64,000 nucleotides of DNA. Origin: Actinomadura opuntiae (GTDB lineage Bacteria > Actinomycetota > Actinomycetes > Streptosporangiales > Streptosporangiaceae). The stretch covers positions 496,001 through 560,000 of the forward strand of contig NZ_JASNWF010000001.1 of assembly GCF_030283205.1 (NCBI RefSeq), read 5' to 3'. Positions 27,817 to 34,462 of the stretch are shown here, in pieces. Each line of letters opens with the position of its first letter. The first letter of the stretch is position 1. The notes beneath the pieces are model-generated. The model was given only the letters and a program-made list of their open reading frames with translations, made no database searches and was not told the origin of the DNA. The translations under genes were made by a program, and so were the position numbers.

Positions 27817-28755
27817 TCACCGTGAGCGTTCTCTGCGGCGGCGCGCGGAACGGATTTCGGCGTCGGCGACCTTGTCGTCAAGCAGGGTGTACAGCTGGGT
27901 GGTCTGGGTGCTGTAGTGGCCGAGGCGGCGGCGGACGGTCTCGATGGACACCCCGGCGTTGATGAGCTCGGTGGCGTGGGCGTGCCGGAGCTGGTGGATG
28001 TCGATGTCGACGCCGGCGGCGGCGCAGTAGGTCTCCCAGCGGTGGTGGGCGGCGTCGTAGGACAGCGCCCCGCCACGGCCGTTGATGGATGCGCGAAACA
28101 GCGGTCCGTGGGTGTAGCCCGAGCGGGTCAGGTAGAGCCGCAGCAGCGCGACGTGCCCCCGGTCGTCCAGCAGCACGGTGCGCACGGTGCCGCCCTTGCC
28201 GTGGATGCGCAGGTGTTCGTCGTCCAACCGCAGGTCCAGATCGTCGACGTCCAGCCCGCACACCTCGGCGGCGCGGGCCCCGCACACGTAGGCGGTCTCG
28301 AACAGCACCCGGTCACGGAGCCGGCCCAGGGGGAGGTCCTTGCGCGGCCGGCGGCTGCAGATCGCGCCGAGGACCTTGGCGATGTCGGCGGCCGGAGCGG
28401 GACGAGGTAGTGCCTTGGGGACCTTGATGGTGGCGATCCGGTCCATCGGGTTGGCGGCCAGCAGGTCGTGCCGCACCGCCCACTTGCAGAACGACGCCAC
28501 CGCGGCCCGCTTGCGTTTGCGGGTGGAGGGTGTCAGCGCGGCGATCTCGGCCAGGTAGGCGCGGACCGGCGCTGCGGACAGCTGATCGACGTCGCCGTCG
28601 ATGTGCGCGGCGAAGGCGACCAGGTCGCCCCGGTAGGCGCGGATCGTGTGCGGAGAGGCGCCGGCGTTGTCCAGGTCGGTCAGGAAGTCGTCCAGATGCC
28701 GGGTGAGCGGATGCTCTCGGCCGAGTTTCTCGATCAGAACCGGGTCGGCTCCCAC
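27817..28755 (-). CDS. tnpI: TnpI-like tyrosine recombinase (cointegrate resolvase)
   Basis: 312 residues from GTG 28755, behind GGGAGGA. Core-binding domain about 20-100 (LDNAGASPHTIRAYRGDLVA) and a complete catalytic set: R in CGARAAEV, K in IHGKGGTV, HxLRH in IHQLRHAHATEL, H in LGHYSTQTTQ and the nucleophile Y in QLYTLLDD. Close to XerC/XerD in pattern. Inside a Tn3-family element it should resolve cointegrates, as TnpI does in Tn4430, acting at the repeat cluster just upstream (28780-28892). Serine resolvase genes are absent, supporting that role. Confidence 0.85.
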   Translation of the reverse strand: MGADPVLIEKLGREHPLTRHLDDFLTDLDNAGASPHTIRAYRGDLVAFAAHIDGDVDQLSAAPVRAYLAEIAALTPSTRKRKRAAVASFCKWAVRHDLLAANPMDRIATIKVPKALPRPAPAADIAKVLGAICSRRPRKDLPLGRLRDRVLFETAYVCGARAAEVCGLDVDDLDLRLDDEHLRIHGKGGTVRTVLLDDRGHVALLRLYLTRSGYTHGPLFRASINGRGGALSYDAAHHRWETYCAAAGVDIDIHQLRHAHATELINAGVSIETVRRRLGHYSTQTTQLYTLLDDKVADAEIRSARRRRERSR

Positions 28756-28779
28756 AGGTCCTCCCACCCATCCGGCGAG

Positions 28780-28892
28780 TTGCCAGATAACCGTGAAACG
28801 AACGGCATACGCCGGACGCCGTCCGCCCAGCTCGCACTATTCAGATCGAAGCCATCTTGCCAGATAACGAGGGTTATCCCGCAACATAACCC
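28780..28892. promoter_or_regulatory. candidate internal recombination site of the TnpI-like recombinase
   Basis: TTGCCAGATAAC occurs twice in direct orientation (28780-28791, 28857-28868). The second copy runs into GATAAC-GAGG-GTTATC (28863-28878) and an overlapping inverted pair GGGTTAT/ATAACCC with an 8-nt centre (28871-28892). Paired inverted boxes with short centres plus accessory direct repeats are the layout of TnpI resolution sites. The cluster ends 12 bp before the tnpI ribosome-binding site, so it could also control tnpI. Confidence 0.5.
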
Positions 28893-28966
28893 GCCTGCCG
28901 GGCAGCGGACGGCGAACCTGACCGTCGAACAACCCGGCCGCAGCCGCGTGGATCAGCACCCCTCGA

Positions 28967-29019
28967 CAGCCTTCAAGATCATCCCAGTGTGGGTTTTGGG
29001 CTTATGTGGGCTGGACCCC
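28967..29019 (-). repeat. right terminal inverted repeat of the Tn3-family element
   Basis: Reverse complement begins GGGGTCCAGCCC and matches the left repeat at 51 of 53 positions. Followed by CTCATA, the same six bases that precede the left repeat. Confidence 0.93.
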
Positions 29020-29025
29020 CTCATA

Positions 29026-29139
29026 CTGCTGCATCGACTGATCGGGATCGAGTCGGAGCAGCCCGGTCACCGTCAGGTCGGCGGCGCCGAGGACGCCGAG
29101 GGAGACCGTGCCCCGCAGCAACCGGCCGCGGGCCTGCAT
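29026..29139 (-). pseudogene. 5' part of the membrane-protein gene split by the transposon
   Basis: ATG at 29139 opens MQARGRLLRGTVSLG then VLGAADLTVTGLLRLD and DPDQSMQQ, reaching the insertion point in frame with the distal part at 21943 (YEPLLQAG). The first 20 residues are basic then hydrophobic, a possible signal or membrane segment. Confidence 0.55.
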
Positions 29140-29577
29140 CTGGGCGATGGGGTCTCCGGGCTGCGGCCGCGAGGAGGACCGGCCGGGTGCGGCCCGATCA
29201 CCGTGCAGGAGCCGATCCCGGTCGGCCTGGCCGAGTTCAGGGTGACGTGCGGGGACGAACTACTGACTGACTGGCCGTTGACATTCAGGGTCGACTGCGG
29301 CCCGAAGCAGCCGTTGCGGCGGCGCGTCGTCCTGGTCGCTCGTGGGCCGGGCCTGGTCGTCGGCATCAGCCTTTCCGGTCATGGCGGTCATCCTCTCGTG
29401 CTGTTCTCGGAGCCTGGCATCCGATCGGAGGATCGCTGAGCATCTGCCGGGGCGGCTGCGGGGGATGGCCGGAGCCGTGAGCGGAGCCGCGGCCTGTCCA
29501 CGGGGCTTGCTCAGCTGCGGGTTCCGGGTGGGATGTGGATCGGGGGTCAGCCGTCTTGTTGGGTTGGTCGCTCGGGG
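29140..29577. other. no supported gene
   Basis: 438 bp with several overlapping open frames on the minus strand but none with a family, a good start or consistent codon character. A short frame ending near 29260 (MTGKADADDQARPTSDQDDA) may be a real small protein just upstream of the split gene; not called. Confidence 0.3.
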
Positions 29578-29588
29578 AGTCCGCTGAG

Positions 29589-29645
29589 GGTGGGGTGGTC
29601 GAGGATCCAGGTGTAGAGGATCTCGTGCAGGCGGCCGTCCCAGTG
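29589..29645 (-). pseudogene. 3'-end fragment of a tyrosine recombinase
   Basis: 57 bp identical except one base to 12122-12178, the sequence coding for HWDGRLHEILYTWIL near the C-terminus of the recombinase at 10952-12220. It continues with its own ending (DHPTLSGLPERP). All upstream catalytic sequence is missing; it abuts IS630 debris. Confidence 0.7.
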
Positions 29646-29798
29646 GCGGTCCAGGTGAAGGGCCGTGCATGGGCGTTCCAAGTCTTGATCCAGTTCTGCA
29701 GTGTGCTGGTCAGCTCGTCCAGGGAGCAGAACACCCCCGACCAGATCATCGACCGCATCTGCCGCTACTGCTCACGGATCTCCGGACCAGCTCAGTAG
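29646..29798. mobile_element. scrambled IS630-family transposase C-terminus
   Basis: On the minus strand SLDELTSTLQNWIKTWNAHA and RPFTWT match the IS630 C-terminal region; on the plus strand, starting near 29734, DQIIDRICRYCSRISGP matches the very end of the same protein. The two adjacent pieces are inverted relative to each other, so the remnant has been rearranged. Confidence 0.6.
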
Positions 29799-29956
29799 TC
29801 GGGCTGGCGCAGGGGGACGACGGCGTCGCGGAACCGGTCACGCACGGCCCGACCGTAGCCCGCCATCGTGATCGACAGGGGGAACCCGGCCCGTGGCGCG
29901 CGCCGGTCCACCTCCGCCATCCCGCCGCCTGGGTCAGAAACTATCAACATGGAAAG
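29792..29956 (-). CDS. possible small hypothetical protein
   Basis: 54 residues from an ATG with GGTGGAG upstream (MLIVSDPGGGMAEVDRRAPR, ending RDRFRDAVVPLRQPDY). Plausible codon use but no family. The rest of 29799-30204 shows no gene. Confidence 0.3.
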   Translation of the reverse strand, partial: LSMLIVSDPGGGMAEVDRRAPRAGFPLSITMAGYGRAVRDRFRDAVVPLRQPDY

Positions 29957-30204
29957 CTCCACCGACATCTCTGGACCGGCTGAACCACCCGATGTAGCAT
30001 CGGCACCCGGTGGTACCGGTGGAGCGCCTACCGGTCCGAGCCAACGGCCACCCACGGGCCGATGGCGCCACGGAGAAGAAGTCTCAGACTCAGCGCCCCG
30101 GTGAAGCTCTCCCCCTTCTTTCCTGCTCGAACGTGCCCGCGGCAACGCACCGACGACGGTGTAGGGGCGGACGTGGGACGCCCGCCCGCCGGAGACGAGG
30201 CACC

Positions 30205-31056
30205 ATGCCGACAGATACCCGAGCTCTCACCCGCGCCGCCCGTGACCGCGCCCGCCACACCGGCGAGCCGCACGGGGTCGCCCGCGCCGCCGTCCTCGCC
30301 GAGCGCGACCACACCGACGCCCCCGAGTTCGCGGCCGTTGAGGTCACCGCCGACGGGGACCGGCTCACCCTCACCCCGGCCGATGACGCCGGCGACGCGT
30401 TCACCGGCTGGCGCCGAGTCCTCCCGCTGCCCTCATCGCCGGGGCCGGTCGATGAGGATGTCGCGGACCGGATCCTGGCCGAGGCGCGCTGGGCGCGCCG
30501 CGAGAACTGGCCGGACACCACCCTCACCGTCGGCTCCACGGTCCGGCTCTGGCGCCAGGAATCGGTCCGGGCGGCCCGCGCCGTCCGGGAGGCCACCTTC
30601 TCCGGCGCGGAACCCGACCAGCCGTGCCGGTGCTCCACCTACCGGCTCACCGGCAACCCGTGCGACCACGGCGGACCTTGCCCCCGCCGCCAGGAGGAAG
30701 GCGAGGAACGGTGCGACGGCCGGGTCGTGCACGCCGACCGGTACCCCGGCAGCATCTTCACCGTCCACACCTGGGAAGACGTGTTCGCCTGCACCACCTG
30801 CGACGTCGCCTACGTCTCCGATGTCACCCTCCCCGATCTGCCGTTCGGTGAGCAGACGTCCGTCCCCTGCGGTGACGACCAGACCACCACCTCCACCCGC
30901 TTCTACGACGGGACCCGCCACCCGGCCAGCACCGACGCGTTCTGGGAAGAAGTCTGTGCGGAATGCGGCGCCAGCGGCGGATACCGCTGCAGCTGCGGTG
31001 ACAACCGATGCACCGAGTGCGGCGCCGATGACGCCTACCCCTGCTCATGCGGGTGA
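30205..31056 (+). CDS. cysteine-rich hypothetical protein
   Basis: 283 residues from ATG 30205 (GAGACGAGG upstream). N-terminal half helical and acidic; the C-terminal half has many Cys pairs (CRCS, PCDHGGPCPR, CTTC, CAECGASGGYRCSCG, CTECGADDAYPCSCG), which suggests several zinc-binding knuckles. First gene of a tightly overlapping plus-strand operon continuing into the primase-polymerase gene. No family recognised. Confidence 0.6.
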   Translation: MPTDTRALTRAARDRARHTGEPHGVARAAVLAERDHTDAPEFAAVEVTADGDRLTLTPADDAGDAFTGWRRVLPLPSSPGPVDEDVADRILAEARWARRENWPDTTLTVGSTVRLWRQESVRAARAVREATFSGAEPDQPCRCSTYRLTGNPCDHGGPCPRRQEEGEERCDGRVVHADRYPGSIFTVHTWEDVFACTTCDVAYVSDVTLPDLPFGEQTSVPCGDDQTTTSTRFYDGTRHPASTDAFWEEVCAECGASGGYRCSCGDNRCTECGADDAYPCSCG

Positions 31057-31643
31057 CCGGCCCGGAGACGGTCACAGGTGAGCCCGCGCCGGACCCGGGC
31101 CGCGCGCTGGCGCTGGGCTTGGCGGTGTTCGCGCTCCCACCCGGCGCCAAGCAGCCGCCGCCCGCCGGGTGGCAACGGGCAGCGACCCGCACCCCCGACC
31201 TGGCGTCCTGGCCGCCCGGCGCGAACATCGGCGTCGGCTGCTGGGCCTCGCAGATCGTGGTCCTCGACCTCGACGTGCCGGGCGACGGGCACCGTACTCG
31301 CGTCGACGGCGCCGAGAGCCTCGCCGCGGCGTGCGCCGCGCGCGGCCAGCCGTGGCCGCACACCCTCACCATCGCGACGCCATCCGGCGGCAGGCACCTG
31401 TACTTCCGGACCCCGCCCGGTGGTGTGGTGGTCGGGTCCACCTCCGGCGGCGTGAGCCCGCTCGGCGAGGGCATCGACACCCGCGGGCCCGGCGCCGGCG
31501 GCCGCGGCGGCTACGTCGTCGGCCCAGGCTCGATCGTCGCCGAGCGCGTCTACCAGGTCGAGCGAGACGCCCCCATGTCGGTGCTGCCGGACTGGATCAC
31601 CGCCCTGCTCGCCCAGCACCGCGAGACCAGGAGGCCGCGATGA
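31047..31643 (+). CDS. stand-alone primase-polymerase (AEP, bifunctional DNA primase/polymerase N-terminal) domain protein
   Basis: 198 residues, overlapping the preceding gene by 10 bp. Motifs of the prim-pol family are visible: GAKQPPPAGWQ start, NIGVGCWASQIVVLDLD (acidic metal site), TPSGGRHLYFRTP, and GIDTRG...GYVVGPGS. Usually this domain is fused to a helicase in plasmid/phage replication proteins; here it is alone. May prime replication of a mobile element. Next gene overlaps by 4 bp. Confidence 0.72.
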   Translation: MRVTGPETVTGEPAPDPGRALALGLAVFALPPGAKQPPPAGWQRAATRTPDLASWPPGANIGVGCWASQIVVLDLDVPGDGHRTRVDGAESLAAACAARGQPWPHTLTIATPSGGRHLYFRTPPGGVVVGSTSGGVSPLGEGIDTRGPGAGGRGGYVVGPGSIVAERVYQVERDAPMSVLPDWITALLAQHRETRRPR

Positions 31644-32239
31644 CCATCATGACCGCGACGATCGCGCCGGGACTGACCGTCACCACCGCTCAGTACGAGG
31701 CGGCCGCGGCCGCGCTCACCGCGCATGCCCCCGACGTCAGCTTGACGTGGCGGGACTGGACAACCCCTCACCGGTGGGGCCTGGTGCCCGACGAGACCAC
31801 CGGCCGCTGCTACAAGGCCGAGTTCACCCTGCAAGACCACCCGGCCGGACTGCTGCGACGCATCAACCTCTGGTTCGAGCCGGACGTGCGCGAAAAGGGC
31901 CGGCCCCGCCCGCACAGCCACCCGTGGCCGTTCACCGCACACGTACTGACCGGCGGCTACAGCGAGGACCGCTACATCCTTGACGGCGGCGTCCACCAGG
32001 AGCACGCCGAGCACCGGCCCGGCGGCACCAACGACCTCCCGCGGAACCTGTTCCACGAGGTCACCGAGCTGCACGAACCGGGTGCCACGCTCACCCTGAT
32101 GGTGGCCTCCGCGCCCGGCGTCTGGGGCGGGTGGGGCTATCTGTGCCCGGACACCGGCCGCTACGACCCCTCACCGCCGCCGAGCGATGCCTTCACGCGG
32201 GCGTGGCGGGACCTCAACCCGCACCGGGCCGAAGGCTGA
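31640..32239 (+). CDS. hypothetical protein, cupin-like fold possible
   Basis: 199 residues starting in the ATGA overlap. The centre (about 90-160) reads RPRPHSHPWPFTAHVLTGGY then LFHEVTELHEPGATLTLMV, with a His cluster and glycine turns as in cupin-type beta barrels. No exact family; C-terminus WRDLNPHRAEG. Confidence 0.5.
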   Translation: MTIMTATIAPGLTVTTAQYEAAAAALTAHAPDVSLTWRDWTTPHRWGLVPDETTGRCYKAEFTLQDHPAGLLRRINLWFEPDVREKGRPRPHSHPWPFTAHVLTGGYSEDRYILDGGVHQEHAEHRPGGTNDLPRNLFHEVTELHEPGATLTLMVASAPGVWGGWGYLCPDTGRYDPSPPPSDAFTRAWRDLNPHRAEG

Positions 32240-32254
32240 AGGGCCGAGAGCGCG

Positions 32255-32758
32255 ATGTTCATGTTCTTCGACTTCCCCGACCCCGACGACCGGCTGCTCC
32301 ATCCGCACCTGGACTACGACGGCCCGGTCCCCTTTGTCGAGGCGCTGGCGTTCTGGGGCCGTGCGGTCGCGACCGGCGCGGTCCCCCGCCCCTACGCCGT
32401 CGACGTGGTGGCTGCCCACGGGATGCTGGCCTCCATCCCCGACCCCGGCGACCGCCACGACCAAGCCGACAGCGATGTCGAGTACTGGCTGGAGGAGCTG
32501 CAAGATCTGATCGGAGAGGCCGGCTACTTCCTCCAACGCCTCACTGACGAACAGGAACGCGATCAGCATGCCCGCCGCACACAGATCCTGCTGGACCGCC
32601 TCGGCGTCCCGCGTGACGCCCCGGACCACCCGTCGGTGACGGCGCTGATGCGCAGGATCGATGAACACCACCTGGTGTGCGCGTTCAGCGAGGCGTTCGG
32701 CGACATCATGTTCGGCGCGACCGCCACCGACCCCTTCGACCAGGAAGAGCCGCGGTGA
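32255..32758 (+). CDS. hypothetical acidic protein
   Basis: 167 residues, mostly helical and acidic (EYWLEELQDLIGEAGYFLQR; EHHLVCAFSEAFGDIMFG). No domain recognised. Followed by a gene starting in a GTGA overlap. Confidence 0.55.
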   Translation: MFMFFDFPDPDDRLLHPHLDYDGPVPFVEALAFWGRAVATGAVPRPYAVDVVAAHGMLASIPDPGDRHDQADSDVEYWLEELQDLIGEAGYFLQRLTDEQERDQHARRTQILLDRLGVPRDAPDHPSVTALMRRIDEHHLVCAFSEAFGDIMFGATATDPFDQEEPR

Positions 32759-33201
32759 CCCGGCAGCCACACCGGCCACCGGTGCGACCGCGGGTGCGCC
32801 CGGTGACGGTCCGGCTGTCGGGTGACGACACCGACGTGCGCCTGGTGGCCGAGCTGCTCGCCGGGCACCTGGCCATCGTCACCGCCGACCGCGTCCAGGT
32901 CGGCGAGCCGTCGCCCGCCTACCCCAACCGCCGCGGCGGCGGCAGCCCGGGACAGGCGGAGCAGTGTCGTCCGAAAGCCGGCGGCTTCGCGGAACTCGCG
33001 AAGCGAAAGAGCGTGAACAGATCACCTAGATCTGGGGCCAGAGCCTGTCACTGCACCTCGTCGCAACGCTTCACATGCTGTGATGACGTCCATGACGAAT
33101 CAGCCGAGATCGGAGGATTACACCAGGCCGCCGGGCCGTCGCGGGCGTCGTCTTGCCGGTGCATCGATCGCATACGCGAGCGTCGTCAGGCTGCGGCGTA
33201 G
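32755..33201 (+). CDS. small hypothetical protein, probably truncated
   Basis: GTG start in the GTGA overlap. The first 60 residues follow a conserved actinomycete small-protein pattern (VRLVAELLAGHLAIVTADRV...PAYPNRRGGG), which in my experience normally ends soon after with a beta strand. Here from about 32945 the sequence turns into unrelated Ser/Arg/Cys-rich residues, suggesting the 3' end was replaced, possibly by the left end of Tn7-like module 2. Confidence 0.45.
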   Translation: MTRQPHRPPVRPRVRPVTVRLSGDDTDVRLVAELLAGHLAIVTADRVQVGEPSPAYPNRRGGGSPGQAEQCRPKAGGFAELAKRKSVNRSPRSGARACHCTSSQRFTCCDDVHDESAEIGGLHQAAGPSRASSCRCIDRIRERRQAAA

Positions 33202-33647
33202 TGAGCGCCTGGGCTGTACTGCACATCGGCTTCGCCGGGCTGGCCCTTGCGGTGGCCGCGTTCATCCTTCTCGCCGGAACGATAGGAGGCCAGTGCCTCT
33301 TCGTGGCGCTCACCCGCGGGCACCACGATGAGCTCTCTCGACTCGACCGGGTCGCCGATGTGGTCGTGGCTTGTCTGACCGCTCCGCCCCTGCTGGCCAT
33401 GCTGATCCGCTTCCTTGGCTGTGACGCCCAGCGATGGTTGGCGGGTGATCTTTCTACGGACTCGCCTTTCCCGTGGATTTCCGGAGATCGTTGGCGAGTT
33501 CACCCAGGGCTCGTTGGCGAGGCCGGCGTGATGAATCTGCGACCTGCGAGACATACCACTGTCTTGACCGCTCAGTTACATATGATCACTGTGCGTTGTA
33601 TTTCTTGGGTATGTCGTCTGCTGACGGGGTGGGTTGTGCAGGTGTGA
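33201..33647 (+). CDS. possible two-helix membrane protein
   Basis: GTG 33201 (no strong ribosome-binding site). Two hydrophobic segments (VLHIGFAGLALAVAAFILLA; VADVVVACLTAPPLLAMLI) flank a hydrophilic loop. The last third overlaps the probable tnsA start and looks non-coding. Nothing else is seen in 33202-33610, where the left end of module 2 should lie. Confidence 0.3.
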   Translation: MSAWAVLHIGFAGLALAVAAFILLAGTIGGQCLFVALTRGHHDELSRLDRVADVVVACLTAPPLLAMLIRFLGCDAQRWLAGDLSTDSPFPWISGDRWRVHPGLVGEAGVMNLRPARHTTVLTAQLHMITVRCISWVCRLLTGWVVQV

Positions 33648-34462
33648 TCCGTTCGGATGAGTGTCGTTGGACGGATCTGCTTGCTGATCGGTACGTGGTG
33701 GCGGATCGCGACCGGCTGGTGCTGGATCAGAGGTCGGGCTGGGCCCGGCGGTGGCTGGTGACGTGGCGGGTGGCCGGTGGGCAGGTCGTGTGCCCGGTAC
33801 GGGATATGGGCGGGTTCCCGTTGGCGGGGTGCGAACCGGTGCGGGCGTTCTCCTGGCGGACTACCCAGCGGCATCGACCGGGGTTGGCGTTCTTGGTGAG
33901 TACCGGTCGACACCACGGTTTCGAGAGCATCGCCGAGCAGCGGTTGCTGCTGGTGATGGACTTTGCCGCCGATGTGGTGGATGCGCTGTCTCAGCCGCTG
34001 CGGTTGCGGTTCTTCACTGCGGACGGTCCTGCGGAGCACGTTCCCGATTTCCTGGTCGTCGCCCGCGAGGCCGTGTGGCTGATCGATGTACGTCCTGCCG
34101 GCCGGGTCGGTGACGATGATCGGGTTCGGTTCGCCGCGTCGGCGGAGGCGGCGTTGGCCTGCGGGTGGCGGTACGTGGTGGTGTGCGGATGGCGGCCGCA
34201 GGTGTGGGCGTCGGTGGAGGCGTTGTCGGCGCAGCGCCGTGAGCTGACCGATCCGTTGGGGATCGCCGAGGAGCTGCTGGCGGCGGTGGCGGACGGTCCG
34301 GCGCCGTTGGCGCAGGTGGTGGCGGCGACGAGGTACCCGGCGCTGGGGCGGGCGCATCTGTTGCACCTGTTGTGGCGTCGCCGGTTGGGGACTGACCTGG
34401 CCAGGCCGTTGGGGGACCGGGCGCTGGTGTGGGCTGGGCGAGCGGGCGGGTGTTCGTTGTGA
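33611..34462 (+). CDS. tnsA: TnsA-like endonuclease subunit, module 2
   Basis: 283 residues from ATG 33611 (GTG 33647 also possible). The endonuclease core shows acidic residues in GFESIAEQRLLLVMDF (E105, E109), D146 in HVPDFLVV and D159 in WLIDVRP. The usual catalytic lysine of the D-x-K motif is arginine here (R161), while module 1 keeps lysine. The C-terminal helical region (IAEELLAAVAD, GRAHLLHLLWRRRLGT) fits a TnsA C-domain. It overlaps tnsB by 4 bp. Family call from motifs plus operon. Confidence 0.75.
   Translation: MSSADGVGCAGVIRSDECRWTDLLADRYVVADRDRLVLDQRSGWARRWLVTWRVAGGQVVCPVRDMGGFPLAGCEPVRAFSWRTTQRHRPGLAFLVSTGRHHGFESIAEQRLLLVMDFAADVVDALSQPLRLRFFTADGPAEHVPDFLVVAREAVWLIDVRPAGRVGDDDRVRFAASAEAALACGWRYVVVCGWRPQVWASVEALSAQRRELTDPLGIAEELLAAVADGPAPLAQVVAATRYPALGRAHLLHLLWRRRLGTDLARPLGDRALVWAGRAGGCSL

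Larger units (their letters stand above)
21944..29019. mobile_element. complete Tn3-family transposon with TnpI-type resolvase
   Basis: 7,076 bp. 53-bp terminal inverted repeats at 21944-21996 and 28967-29019 start GGGGTCCAGCCCACATAAG, match at 51 of 53 positions, and carry the 5' GGGG typical of the family. The flanks CTCATA (21938-21943 and 29020-29025) form a 6-bp direct duplication. Contents: tnpA (22182-25376, plus), then on the minus strand a PASTA protein, a secreted protein, a PGBD-like secreted protein and a tyrosine recombinase, plus a repeat cluster likely to be the resolution site. The near-identical ends and preserved duplication argue for recent insertion. Confidence 0.93.
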
